Part shown: piece by piece, positions 1 through 8,681 of the stretch
Numbering within the stretch: position 1 is the first letter of the stretch
How the letters are laid out: each line of letters opens with the position of its first letter
From: Brevibacterium moorei
GTDB taxonomy: Bacteria > Actinomycetota > Actinomycetes > Actinomycetales > Brevibacteriaceae
NCBI RefSeq assembly: GCF_024580735.1
Contig: NZ_JANIJX010000002.1
Span: forward strand, 124,001 to 188,000
Direction of reading: 5' to 3'
DNA length: 64,000 nucleotides
The notes under the pieces: generated by a model
Seen by the model: only the letters and a program-made list of their open reading frames with translations
Database searches by the model: none
What the model was told of the DNA's origin: nothing
Program-made: the position numbers and the translations under genes

Positions 1-314
1 TCGACCGGGTCAAGGACGTCATCAACACCGGCGGCGTACTGGTGGCCGGGCGGCAGGTCGAGGACGCGATCTTCGAGTTGGACAATGTGGCCGAGGTCGC
101 GGTGGTCGGGCTGCCTGACGAGAAGTGGATCGAGGCGGTCACAGCCTATGTCGTGCCCAAGGGCGCGCTGAGCGCCGAGGAGGTCATCGCCCATACGAGG
201 ACCCGCCTGGCCGGCTTCAAGGTGCCCAAGGCCGTCCACCTGGTCGAGACCCTGCCGAAGAACTCCGCGGGCAAGATCCTCAAGCGCGAATTGCGCCGGG
301 CCGAGGCCTCGTAG
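1..314 (+). CDS. Acyl-CoA synthetase / AMP-dependent ligase, C-terminal end (5' truncated by window)
   Basis: About 103 C-terminal residues of an ANL-superfamily adenylating enzyme, which activates a carboxylic acid as acyl-AMP and then transfers it to CoA. The reading frame is open from base 3. It shows the hinge/A8 region DRVKDVINTGG followed by a VEDAIFELDNVAEVAVVGLPD-type segment, and the A10 lysine motif in PKNSAGKILKREL near the end (catalytic Lys of GKILKR). The protein stops normally at TAG. Substrate cannot be judged because the N-terminal domain is outside the window. A strong stem-loop follows at 363-396. Confidence 0.88.
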   Translation, partial: DRVKDVINTGGVLVAGRQVEDAIFELDNVAEVAVVGLPDEKWIEAVTAYVVPKGALSAEEVIAHTRTRLAGFKVPKAVHLVETLPKNSAGKILKRELRRAEAS

Positions 315-362
315 GCGGCGCGGACGCACCACGTCCTCGCCCACAATGGGGTGGGCATTTAG

Positions 363-396
363 CGGGGGCCGGAAGTCGATGGACTTCCGGCCCCCG
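363..396. terminator. Bidirectional stem-loop terminator between convergent genes
   Basis: A perfect 15-bp stem (363-377 with 382-396) with loop GATG lies between the rightward synthetase gene and the leftward ABC importer operon. There is no clear T-tract on either side, so its strength as an intrinsic terminator is inferred from the stem and the convergent layout. Confidence 0.7.
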
Positions 397-425
397 TCTC
401 GTCCGTGCGATGCGGTGGTGCTGGC

Positions 426-1187
426 TCAGCGCACCTTGTCGAGGAATCCCTTGACGCGCGGATTCGTCGAGGTCAGCAGGTCGGCCGGCGCCGCCTTCTC
501 CATCACGATCCCCTGGTCGAAGAAGGCCACGGTGTCGGCGACCTCGCGGGCGAAGGCGATTTCGTGGGTCACGATGACCATTGTCATCCCGTCGTCCGCC
601 AGTTGTCGCATGGTCGTGAGCACCTCCCCCACGAGTTCTGGATCCAGTGCCGAGGTCGGCTCGTCGAAGAGCATGAGCTCGGGATCCATCGCCAGCGCAC
701 GGGCGATGCCCACCCGCTGCTGCTGGCCACCGGAGAGCTGGTGGGGCTTCTTGTGCCCGTGCTCTGCCAGGCCCACCCTGGCCAGTTCCTCCTTCGCCCT
801 GGCCTGGGCTGCATGCCGGCTCATCCCCTTGACGTGGGTCAGCGCCAGCGCGACGTTCTCCACCGCGTCGAGGTGGGCATAGAGGTTGAAACGCTGGAAG
901 ACCATACCGATCCGGGCGCGGAATTCCGCGAAGCGCTTATCGCCCCATTCGGTGAAGTGATCGCCATGGCGGGAGTAGCCGACCTGATCGCCCAGCACCT
1001 CGAGGCTGCCGGAATCGATGGTCTCGAGCCCGTTGACGGCCCGGAGGAAAGTCGACTTGCCCGATCCCGAGGGCCCGATGATACAGCTGACCTCTCCCGG
1101 GGCGACGGCGAAGTCGACGCCCTTGAGGACCTGGTGATCACCGAATGCCTTGGTGACGCCGTGCGCGGTGATGATGGACTCGGCCAT
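426..1187 (-). CDS. Polar amino-acid ABC transporter, ATP-binding protein
   Basis: A 253-aa ABC ATPase of the GlnQ/HisP type that powers amino-acid import. Visible motifs are Walker A GPSGSGKS (about residue 38), Q-loop VFQRF, signature LSGGQQQRVGIARAL, Walker B LMLFDEPTSALDPE and the switch His in VTHE. It ends in the short alpha-helical tail usual for this subfamily. Its ATG overlaps the TAA of the upstream permease by one base (TAATG), so the two are translationally coupled. It is the last gene of a three-gene leftward operon (binding protein, permease, ATPase). Confidence 0.95.
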   Translation of the reverse strand: MAESIITAHGVTKAFGDHQVLKGVDFAVAPGEVSCIIGPSGSGKSTFLRAVNGLETIDSGSLEVLGDQVGYSRHGDHFTEWGDKRFAEFRARIGMVFQRFNLYAHLDAVENVALALTHVKGMSRHAAQARAKEELARVGLAEHGHKKPHQLSGGQQQRVGIARALAMDPELMLFDEPTSALDPELVGEVLTTMRQLADDGMTMVIVTHEIAFAREVADTVAFFDQGIVMEKAAPADLLTSTNPRVKGFLDKVR

Positions 1188-2158
1188 TAGATGTTCTCCT
1201 TGGCCTCGGTGGCGGAATCGGGAAGGGTGGTGACGGGCTTCGTGCCCGACCGGGTATCGAACAGGCGCTGCATCCAGGAGCCCTTCCGGACCAGGCGGAC
1301 CCGGTCGCGACCGAAGCGTTTCTCCAACAGGCTCTGCAGATAGGTGGCGATCGCGGTCATCAGCATGTACCAGATGCTCACCACGATGAGCAGTTCGATC
1401 ACCAGGTTGTTGACCTTGTAGATCTGCGAGGCGTTGGTCATCAGGTCGGTGCCGGCGACGACCATGACCAGAGAGGTGGTCTTGAGCATGGAGATGAACT
1501 CATTGGCCGTGGGTGGGATGATGATCCGCATGGCCTGCGGCAGCACGATCAATCGCATGGTCTGTCCACGGGTCATACCGGATGCCTGCGCGGCCTCCGA
1601 CTGGCCCGCGTCGATTGCCTGGATACCGGCGCGCACCGTCTCTGCGAAGTAGGCGGCCATATTCAGGCCCAGGCCCAGGATCGCGGCGGTGGAACCGGTG
1701 ATGAGCTCATTGGTGTCCCAGTAGACGCCGACCATGGTGAAGGGGATCTTCACGATGATGTGCGGCAGCAGGAAGGCCAGGTTGAACCAGAAGATCAGCT
1801 GCACGATGACCGGGGTGCCGCGGAAGAACCAGATATAGGCCTCGGCGATCCAGCGCAGCACCGGATTGACCGATAGTTTCATCACGGCCAGGAGGACGCC
1901 CAGGACCAGGCCCACGACGGTCGCGGCGATGGAGATCCAGATGGTCACGCCGATGCCGGAGACGATGCGTTCGTTGAACAGGTATTCGCCCACCTTGGCC
2001 CACTGGATGTTCTCGTTGAACAACAGCGTCTTGAGCATCCAGGCGACGATGTAGACGACGATGACGGCGACGACGACCCGGGCCCAGGGGATCCGGCGCT
2101 TGATCGCGACGGCGGTGCCGTCGGCCGCGACGATATCGGCGGTTCTGTGCTTGCTCAT
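1187..2158 (-). CDS. Polar amino-acid ABC transporter, permease
   Basis: A 323-aa inner-membrane permease of the HisMQ type. It has several hydrophobic segments and the cytoplasmic EAA-like loop around EAAQASGMTRGQTMRLIVLPQ that docks on the ATPase. I place the start at ATG 2158 (MSKHRTADIV), one base after the stop of the binding-protein gene, because GGAGG lies a few bases upstream. A longer in-frame start exists inside the upstream gene but has no support. A charged C-terminal extension of about 40 residues follows the last membrane helix. Confidence 0.93.
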   Translation of the reverse strand: MSKHRTADIVAADGTAVAIKRRIPWARVVVAVIVVYIVAWMLKTLLFNENIQWAKVGEYLFNERIVSGIGVTIWISIAATVVGLVLGVLLAVMKLSVNPVLRWIAEAYIWFFRGTPVIVQLIFWFNLAFLLPHIIVKIPFTMVGVYWDTNELITGSTAAILGLGLNMAAYFAETVRAGIQAIDAGQSEAAQASGMTRGQTMRLIVLPQAMRIIIPPTANEFISMLKTTSLVMVVAGTDLMTNASQIYKVNNLVIELLIVVSIWYMLMTAIATYLQSLLEKRFGRDRVRLVRKGSWMQRLFDTRSGTKPVTTLPDSATEAKENI

Positions 2159-2159
2159 C

Positions 2160-3110
2160 TCAGTCGCCTCCGTTGATGGTCGCCTTGTCGATGGCCAGCT
2201 TGTCCACGCTCCAGGCATCGAGGATCTTGCCGTAGCTACCGTCGTCGATCAACGATTGCAGGGCCTTCTGCACGGCTTCGGCAAAGGGCTTGTTCTTGTT
2301 GTCGATGGCGATCCCCCAGATGGACTCGCCACCGGAGACCTCGACCGCGTCGAATCCGGATTCGGGATCTGCGGCACGATCCGCTGCGGGCGGATAGTCG
2401 GTCAGCGAGGCGACGGACCTGCCCGATTTGATGGCGAGCCCCGCCTCCCCGTCGGCGGAGAAGCCCAGGATCTTGATCGCCGGCTTCCCCTTGGACTCAC
2501 AGTCCTTGGAGAAGGTCTTCAGCCGGGCTTCGGAGGACCCGCCTTGGACCGTCGACACCGGTTGGCCGCACAAGTCCTGCGGGCCCTTGATCCCCTTGGG
2601 ATTGCCCTTGGAGACCTGGATGGCGTTGCCGGCCTTGACGTAGTCGACCATGAAGGCCTGGGCCCGGCGCTCCTTGTTGTCTGTCATCGAGGACATGACG
2701 AAGTTGTAGCGGCCGGATTTCATACCGGGGATCATCGAGGCGAACTCCTGGTCCTCGATGTGGAAGCCGATGCCCAACTTCTTGGCGATGGCCGCGGCGA
2801 TCGCAGGATCGACTCCGAGAATGTCCTTGCCGTTGTCGGCGAAGAGCTCCATGGGCGGATATCCCACGGAGTTGGCCATTTTGATACCGGTGGCCCTGAT
2901 GTCCTCGGGCACCAGTTCGGTCAGCTGCGGATCGGCCTGGACAGCGTCGAGAACGCCCTTGGCCTTCTCGTCTGCGGGGACCTTCACCTCGACGGCGCCG
3001 CCGGCTTTCTGTTCGTAGAGCTCCGAGAGCGGTCTGGCGCCACAGGCGCTGAGTGTGAACGCGAGCGCAGTGGCACAGGCTGCCGCCGCAAGCGTCTTCA
3101 TCCCCTTCAT
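2160..3110 (-). CDS. ABC transporter substrate-binding lipoprotein (amino-acid type)
   Basis: A 316-aa extracytoplasmic solute-binding protein of the family-3 type. The N-terminus MKGMKTLAAAACATALAFTLSAC is a lipoprotein signal with lipobox LSAC, the Cys being acylated and anchored to the outer face of the membrane. The mature part shows NSVGYPPMELFADNGKDILGVD and the NFVMSSMTDNKERR segment, typical of amino-acid receptors. A second Met (MKTL) three residues in could also start the protein. It is first in the operon with the permease and ATPase. The exact ligand cannot be assigned. Confidence 0.93.
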   Translation of the reverse strand: MKGMKTLAAAACATALAFTLSACGARPLSELYEQKAGGAVEVKVPADEKAKGVLDAVQADPQLTELVPEDIRATGIKMANSVGYPPMELFADNGKDILGVDPAIAAAIAKKLGIGFHIEDQEFASMIPGMKSGRYNFVMSSMTDNKERRAQAFMVDYVKAGNAIQVSKGNPKGIKGPQDLCGQPVSTVQGGSSEARLKTFSKDCESKGKPAIKILGFSADGEAGLAIKSGRSVASLTDYPPAADRAADPESGFDAVEVSGGESIWGIAIDNKNKPFAEAVQKALQSLIDDGSYGKILDAWSVDKLAIDKATINGGD

Positions 3111-3297
3111 GGGTGCTGTGTCCTTTGTTGTCGGTGTACTGGCCTAGGGAATCCTAACGTGTTTTTCCTCATCCGGTGATTTATGACACATAGTGGATAT
3201 TCGCCGTAAACCTTACCGCAATACAACACTGGAGCCGATGATCCTCCGGGGTATAACGCGATCGGAGGGCCACCGGCCCCGGTCGACTGCTCCGGAG

Positions 3298-4533
3298 CTA
3301 TTCGGACAGGCGGGGGCGCAGCCGGTCCAGCAGGGTCACATGGCGGGGTTCGAGTTCTTCCAGGCAGGACACGCCCAGCAAGCGCATCACCCGTTCGATC
3401 TCCCCGGTGATGATGCTGAACATCCGGTTGACCCCCATTTCACCCCCGGCCATGAGCCCGTACATATAGGCCCGCCCCACCTGGGTGTAGCGGGCACCCT
3501 GGGCGATGGCCGCGACGACGTCGGCACCGGACATGATGCCGGTGTCGATGTGGATCTCCAGGTCCCGTCCGACCTCGCGCACCACCTCGGGCAGCAGGCG
3601 GAAGGGCACGGGCGCCCGGTCGAGCTGGCGACCACCGTGGTTGGACAGCTGGATCCCGTCGACGCCGAAGTCCGCGATACGGCGGGCGTCGTCGACGTTC
3701 TGCACGCCCTTGATCATGATCTTGCCGTCCCACATGTCGCGGATTTCGGCGAGGTCATCGAAACTCAGGGACGGGTCGAACATCGCGTCGACCAGTTCGC
3801 CGGGTGTGCCCTGCCAGTTCTTGATCGCGGCGAATTCCAGGGGTGCGGTGGTCAGCAGGTTGAACCACCATTCGATCCGCGGTGCGGCGTTGTACATGGT
3901 CTTGAGCGTCAGCTGGGGCGGGAAGGACATGCCGTTGCGCTTATCGCGATGCCGGGCGCCCGCCACGGGCGTGTCCACGGTCAGCAGTAGGGTGTCAAAC
4001 CCCTGTTCCCTGGCACGGCGGACCAGTTCGAAGCTGCGCTCGCGTTCCTTCATGACGTAGAGCTGGAACCACAGGCGGCCGCCGGGTGCGGCGGCCCTGA
4101 CGTCTTCGGGGCTGGTCGTGCCCATGGTGGACAGGGCGAAGGGCACCCCGTAGTTCTGTGCGGCCCTCGCCCCGGCGGACTCCCCGGCGGAGTGCATGAG
4201 GCGGGTGAAACCGGTGGGCGCGATGCCCACGGGATAGTCCACGTGGCGTCCCATGACGTCCCAGCCGGTGGAGACCTGCGAGACGTCGCGCAGGATGGTC
4301 GGGTGGAATTCGACGTCGCGGAAGGCGTCATAGGCCCGCTGCAGGCCGACTTCGTTCTCGGCTGCCCCGAAGGTGTATTCGAAGGGGCCCTTCGGGGTGC
4401 GCCTGCGGGCGATGTCGCGTAAGTCCCAGACGGTCTGGGCCTTGGACAGACGGGCCACGGCGGCGTTGCGCGCCGGATTCTTGAAGACGAGGATCTGCTT
4501 GAGGTAGTCCAGGTCGGGCAGTTGGTGTTTCAT
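3298..4533 (-). CDS. FMN-dependent alpha-hydroxy-acid (L-lactate-type) dehydrogenase, copy 1
   Basis: A 411-aa TIM-barrel flavoenzyme of the LldD/glycolate-oxidase family, oxidising an L-2-hydroxy acid such as lactate to the 2-oxo acid. Visible are the FMN-binding strand [14 protein letters not shown], the [18 protein letters not shown] loop, the FMN-phosphate region and the catalytic [12 protein letters not shown] motif, in which His is the base and Arg binds substrate. A close paralogue lies at 5894-7156, and the two C-terminal halves are nearly the same. Both start with [12 protein letters not shown]. The physiological electron acceptor is unknown. Confidence 0.92.
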   Translation of the reverse strand: MKHQLPDLDYLKQILVFKNPARNAAVARLSKAQTVWDLRDIARRRTPKGPFEYTFGAAENEVGLQRAYDAFRDVEFHPTILRDVSQVSTGWDVMGRHVDYPVGIAPTGFTRLMHSAGESAGARAAQNYGVPFALSTMGTTSPEDVRAAAPGGRLWFQLYVMKERERSFELVRRAREQGFDTLLLTVDTPVAGARHRDKRNGMSFPPQLTLKTMYNAAPRIEWWFNLLTTAPLEFAAIKNWQGTPGELVDAMFDPSLSFDDLAEIRDMWDGKIMIKGVQNVDDARRIADFGVDGIQLSNHGGRQLDRAPVPFRLLPEVVREVGRDLEIHIDTGIMSGADVVAAIAQGARYTQVGRAYMYGLMAGGEMGVNRMFSIITGEIERVMRLLGVSCLEELEPRHVTLLDRLRPRLSE

Positions 4534-4569
4534 CGAGTGCCTTTCTTCGGTTGTCTTCTGTCGTGGTCT

Positions 4570-5805
4570 CTAGACGTGCGCGGATTCCACACCGTGGCCC
4601 TCCCGAGTCAGCCTTCGGGCGGCCGCGCGTCCGGCCAGTCTGCCGGCGCGGGTGGCTCCGATGGTCGAGGCCGCGGAACCGTAGCCGATCAGGTAGATCC
4701 GCGGGTCGGCGTCGACGGTGACCTCGTCGGCGATCGCGATGCCGCCGTTGGGCCCGCGCAGGTGCAGGGGTGCGAGGTGGTCCAGGGCGGGGCGGAAGCC
4801 CGTGTTCCAGAAGATCACGTCGACGTCCTCGGTGTGTCCGCCCGGGTAGGGCTGCCAGGATCGGGGCTGGACCAGGGCGGTTCGCCCGCCGGCCGGTCCC
4901 AGTCCGGCGGTGGCATTCGTCGTGGGGCCGGCGAAGACGACACCATGCGGGGTGATCCGGTTGAACATGCCGTGGCTGATCAGCGTGCCGTCGTGCACTC
5001 CCTCGACGTATTCGGGCCATAGGGGGATCCCGGTATGGCGCACCACGCTGGCCGCTGGCAGACCTGCCCTGATGCGTGTGGTGACGCCGGCTTCCACCGC
5101 TCTGCCCCATTCGGGGTCGTGTGCGCGTGCCAGGAAGTTCGGCGGTCGGCGGGTGGCCCACAGGGTCTTGGTGACCGGAGCCAGCTCGAGCAGGAACTGC
5201 ACGGCCGATAGGCCCCCGCCGACGACGAGGGTGCGCAGGCCGCGGAAGTCCTCGGCCCTGGTGTAGTCGTGGGTGTGCAGTTGCCGGCCGGTGAAGGTCT
5301 CCCGTCCGGGGATGTAGGGAATGAATGGCCTGGTCCATGTGCCGGTCGCATTGAGGATCAGGTCGGCGGTGAGCGCCTGGTCCGCCCCAGCGGCCCCGGG
5401 CCGCGACTCGTCGCGGAGGGTGACGTGCAAGGGTCCTTCACGCCGGCCCTGTGGGGAGTCGACCCTGGTGACAGTGACGGGCCTGTGCACCCGCAGGTCG
5501 AAGGCGTCCTCGTAGCGGCCGTAGTAGTCGGCGACGATGCGCGCGGCGGGGACATCCGCCGGCGGATCGCCCAGTGGCAGGCCCGGCAGGTCGGCGATTC
5601 CGTGGGCCCGGCCCAGGGTCAGGGAATCCCATCTGTGCTGCCAGGCGCCCCCGGGACCGGTGTTCGCGTCGACGACGAGGAAGTCCTCTCCCGGTACCAG
5701 GCCGCGGTGCACCAGCTCGTGCGCGGCTGCCAGTCCCGCCTGTCCTGCGCCGATGATCAATGCGGCGAAGTGCCGGCAGGATGGTTGCGGTGGTGTAGCG
5801 CTCAC
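4570..5805 (-). CDS. FAD-dependent flavoprotein monooxygenase/oxidoreductase (CzcO/TrkA-like)
   Basis: A 411-aa two-dinucleotide-domain flavoprotein. The N-terminal FAD motif is IIGAGQAGLAAAHELV. A second Rossmann motif, VVGGGLSAVQFLLEL at about residue 190, would bind NAD(P)H. The segment DVIFWNTGFRP matches the ATG-like motif of flavin monooxygenases. It lies between the two hydroxy-acid dehydrogenase paralogues on the same strand, so it may share their transcript. The substrate is not evident. Confidence 0.85.
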   Translation of the reverse strand: MSATPPQPSCRHFAALIIGAGQAGLAAAHELVHRGLVPGEDFLVVDANTGPGGAWQHRWDSLTLGRAHGIADLPGLPLGDPPADVPAARIVADYYGRYEDAFDLRVHRPVTVTRVDSPQGRREGPLHVTLRDESRPGAAGADQALTADLILNATGTWTRPFIPYIPGRETFTGRQLHTHDYTRAEDFRGLRTLVVGGGLSAVQFLLELAPVTKTLWATRRPPNFLARAHDPEWGRAVEAGVTTRIRAGLPAASVVRHTGIPLWPEYVEGVHDGTLISHGMFNRITPHGVVFAGPTTNATAGLGPAGGRTALVQPRSWQPYPGGHTEDVDVIFWNTGFRPALDHLAPLHLRGPNGGIAIADEVTVDADPRIYLIGYGSAASTIGATRAGRLAGRAAARRLTREGHGVESAHV

Positions 5806-5893
5806 GGGGCCAGCCTATGCCGCCCCGGTGCCGGCGGCCATCGCCGGAGTGGGAGCCGCCCCGGGATTCGGACATTCCCGGGGCGGGCCGACC

Positions 5894-7156
5894 TCAGGCC
5901 CGTTCGGCCTCGCGGGCGGCCTCCTGTGCCAGGCGGGGGCGCAGATTGTCCAGCAGGGTCACATGGCGGGGTTCGAGTTCTTCCAGGCAGGACACGCCCA
6001 GCAGGCGCATCACCCGTTCGATCTCCCCGGTGACGATTTCGAACATCCGGTGGACACCCGCCTGGCCGCCAGCCATCAGGCCATAGAGGTAGGCGCGCCC
6101 GGCCTGCGTGTAGCGGGCTCCATGGGCGATGGCCGCGACGACGTCGGCACCGGACATGATGCCCGTGTCCACATGGACCTCGAGGTCCTGTCCGACCTCG
6201 CGCACCACCTCGGGCAGCAGGCGGAAGGGCACGGGTGCGCGGTCGAGCTGGCGACCGCCGTGGTTGGACAGCTGGATCCCGTCGACTCCCAGATCGGCCA
6301 GGTGTTTGGCGTCGTCGACGTTCTGCACTCCCTTGACCAGGATCTTCCCGCCCCACACTTCGCGGACCTCTGCCAGGTCCGAGAAGCTAACGGTCGGGTC
6401 GAACATCGAGTCGAGGAGTTCTCCGACAGTGCCGTTCCAGTTGCGCACGGCCGCGAACTCCAAGGGTTCGGTCGTCAGGAAGTTGAACCACCATTCCGGA
6501 CGGGGTGCCGCGTCGAGCACCGTTTTGAAGGTCAGCTGGGGCGGGAAGGACATGCCGTTGCGCTTATCACGGTGCCGGGCCCCGGCCACCGGGGTGTCCA
6601 CGGTGAACAGGAGGGTGTCGAAGTTCTGCGCCTTGGCCCTCTCCACCAGCTCATAGGAGCGGTAGCGTTCCTTCATCATGTACAACTGGAACCACAGCCG
6701 CCCGGTGGGCGCGGCCTCGCGCGCGGCCTCCGGTCCCGTCGTGCCCAGGGTCGACAGGGCGAACGGCACGCCGAATTCCTGGGCGGTCGCAGCCCCCGCG
6801 CGCTCCCCCGCTGCGTGCATCAGCCGGGTGAACCCCGTCGGGGCGATGCCGAAGGGATAGGCGACCGGCGCACCCATCACATCCCATGAGGTCGAGACCT
6901 TCGACACATCACGCAGGATGGTCGGATGGAATTCCACATCTCGGAATGCGTCATAGGCCCGCTGCAGGCCAACCTCACCCTCGGCCGCGCCCGCCGTGTA
7001 GTCGAAGGGGCCCTTGGGAGTGCGGCGTTTGGCGATGCGGCGCAGATCCCATACCGTCGGAGCCTTGGCAAGACGGACGGTCTTGGGGTTCTTCACCGGG
7101 TTCTTGAAGACCATGACGGATTTCAAGTAGTCGAGGTCGGGCAACTGATGCTTCAC
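5894..7156 (-). CDS. FMN-dependent alpha-hydroxy-acid (L-lactate-type) dehydrogenase, copy 2
   Basis: A 420-aa paralogue of the enzyme at 3298-4533 with the same FMN and catalytic motifs, including [13 protein letters not shown] choose GTG 7156 (reads [12 protein letters not shown]) because GGAGAG lies about eight bases upstream and the start then matches copy 1; the longer frame from 7201 adds 15 unrelated residues. It diverges from the metal regulator at 7270. The duplication flanks a flavoprotein gene. Confidence 0.92.
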   Translation of the reverse strand: MKHQLPDLDYLKSVMVFKNPVKNPKTVRLAKAPTVWDLRRIAKRRTPKGPFDYTAGAAEGEVGLQRAYDAFRDVEFHPTILRDVSKVSTSWDVMGAPVAYPFGIAPTGFTRLMHAAGERAGAATAQEFGVPFALSTLGTTGPEAAREAAPTGRLWFQLYMMKERYRSYELVERAKAQNFDTLLFTVDTPVAGARHRDKRNGMSFPPQLTFKTVLDAAPRPEWWFNFLTTEPLEFAAVRNWNGTVGELLDSMFDPTVSFSDLAEVREVWGGKILVKGVQNVDDAKHLADLGVDGIQLSNHGGRQLDRAPVPFRLLPEVVREVGQDLEVHVDTGIMSGADVVAAIAHGARYTQAGRAYLYGLMAGGQAGVHRMFEIVTGEIERVMRLLGVSCLEELEPRHVTLLDNLRPRLAQEAAREAERA

Positions 7157-7207
7157 AGGATTCTCTCCTTCGTTCAGGTGAGCGTTCACACGGACGCGCA
7201 AACGTTC

Positions 7208-7222
7208 GTAGGCGCGCCTTAC
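7208..7222. promoter_or_regulatory. Near-palindrome in the divergent promoter region, possible regulator operator
   Basis: GTAGGCGCGCCTTAC is an almost perfect inverted repeat around GGCGCGCC. It lies between the hydroxy-acid dehydrogenase gene and the DtxR-type regulator gene. Autoregulation or iron/manganese control of the dehydrogenase is an inference from position only; the site does not closely match the classical DtxR consensus. Confidence 0.35.
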
Positions 7223-7269
7223 CTTATACGCTACACGACCGCAGACCCAGACGAAATCAAAGTAGAATC

Positions 7270-7968
7270 GTGGCGATGTCCACTCCCATGAATTCCCGCC
7301 TGGTCGAGGACTACACCTCGATCATCTGGAAGGCCCACGAACTGCCCGGCCAGGGCCCGTCGACCGGTGATCTGGCCGAACAGCTCGGCGTCACCGCGCC
7401 CACGGTCTCCGCCAACCTCAAGAAGCTCTCGCGCGACGGTTTCATCGACTATCGCCCCTACGGGGCCATCACCCTGACGCCGGCGGGCACTCAGATCGCC
7501 ATCGGCGTCGTGCGCCGCCACCGGATCCTCGAAACCTACCTGGTCCGGGCCCTGGGCCTGACCTGGGACCAGGTCCATGAGGAGGCGCATCGGCTCGAAC
7601 ACGCCCTGTCGGATCTGGTGCTCGCGAAGATGGACGCCGCCCTGGGACATCCCAGCCACGATCCCCACGGAGATCCGATTCCGACAGCCGACGGCACCGT
7701 CGCCGTGGACTCCTCCATCCCCCTGCTCGATGTGGCCCAGGAGGTCACCGTCCGAGTCGCCAGGGTCTCCGACCGGTCCGATGAACTGCTGCGCTATCTG
7801 GCCGGCCACGGCCTGCAGGTAGGCACCGAGCTCACCCTGGTCTCGGCGAATCCGATCGCCGGAACGGTCTCGGTGCGCATCGACGACCGCTCAGTGGAAC
7901 TGGGGCTCAGCGCCGCCGACGCAGTGCGCGTACTCCCGGTTCACCCACACCAGGGGGACGGGGCATGA
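7270..7968 (+). CDS. DtxR/MntR-family metal-dependent transcriptional regulator
   Basis: A 232-aa regulator. Residues about 10-75 form the winged helix ([17 protein letters not shown], then [18 protein letters not shown]). Next comes the metal-binding/dimerisation segment [32 protein letters not shown] and the [13 protein letters not shown] loop typical of the family. The last 75 residues look like the FeoA/SH3-like C-terminal domain ([12 protein letters not shown]). The metal (Fe2+ or Mn2+) is undecided. The stop overlaps the next start (ATGA), so it is coupled to the Pth2-like gene. Other starts (ATG 7276, 7285) are possible. Confidence 0.92.
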   Translation: MAMSTPMNSRLVEDYTSIIWKAHELPGQGPSTGDLAEQLGVTAPTVSANLKKLSRDGFIDYRPYGAITLTPAGTQIAIGVVRRHRILETYLVRALGLTWDQVHEEAHRLEHALSDLVLAKMDAALGHPSHDPHGDPIPTADGTVAVDSSIPLLDVAQEVTVRVARVSDRSDELLRYLAGHGLQVGTELTLVSANPIAGTVSVRIDDRSVELGLSAADAVRVLPVHPHQGDGA

Positions 7969-8681
7969 GCGAGCCCGATGCAGAACAGCTCCGGCCCGAC
8001 CACGCCGAGCCCTGGGCACTGCAGATGGTGATCTTCCGCGATCGGGCGAACCCTGCCGGCCATACCGAGGTGTTGCGCGCCGCCGGTGCCGCCGTGGCGG
8101 CCCTGCTCGACGATGAGCGGTCCCGCAGCGGCGTTTGGAGCTCGGCGGTGGAACACTGGCGGGCCGGCTGGGTGCGCAAGGTGGCCCGCCGCGCCGATGG
8201 AAAGCGCTGGCGTGACGCGATCGAATTGCCCGGGGTGACCCGGGCCTCGGGTACCGCGCGGGTCCGCGCCTATCCCCCGGCTCCCCTGCGGCCCCTGCCC
8301 AGGGAGCTGTCCAGACTGCAGGTCGGCGGCACCGAGTTCCCGCGCACGGACGAGTCGGGTGATACAACCGGATCCGCCGACAGCGCAGCGGATGCCATCG
8401 TCATCGTGGAGGTCGACCCCGGTCTTCAGATGAGCACGGGCAAGACCGCGGCCCAGGTGGGTCACGCCGTGCAGGCCGTCCTCGATGAGGCGCCGGACGA
8501 TGTCCTCGCCGCCTGGCGGGCAGCCGATTACGCCATCGACGTGCGCGTCCCCACGCAAGCGCAATGGGCGGTGAACGAGCGTCCCGTGTCGATCGTGGAC
8601 GCCGGTCTGACCGAACTCTCCGGCCCTACGGAGACGGTGCGCGCCTACTGGCGCGCAGCGGACAGTCGCAGGCCGCGATAG
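7965..8681 (+). CDS. Pth2-like peptidyl-tRNA hydrolase family protein
   Basis: A 238-aa protein. Its C-terminal half carries the Pth2 signature MSTGKTAAQVGHAVQA, after the strand IVIVEVDPGL that fits the family's first beta-strand. Pth2 enzymes release peptides from peptidyl-tRNA. The N-terminal 130 residues (LQMVIFRDRANPAGH...) look like a second, diverged copy or actinobacterial extension. The start overlaps the regulator stop by four bases (ATGA). The 3' end overlaps the convergent gene by 37 bp. Confidence 0.75.
   Translation: MSEPDAEQLRPDHAEPWALQMVIFRDRANPAGHTEVLRAAGAAVAALLDDERSRSGVWSSAVEHWRAGWVRKVARRADGKRWRDAIELPGVTRASGTARVRAYPPAPLRPLPRELSRLQVGGTEFPRTDESGDTTGSADSAADAIVIVEVDPGLQMSTGKTAAQVGHAVQAVLDEAPDDVLAAWRAADYAIDVRVPTQAQWAVNERPVSIVDAGLTELSGPTETVRAYWRAADSRRPR

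Noticed and set aside
2061-3179. 372-codon plus-strand frame over the binding-protein gene
   Set aside because: The opposite strand has a lipoprotein signal and family motifs in a conserved operon.
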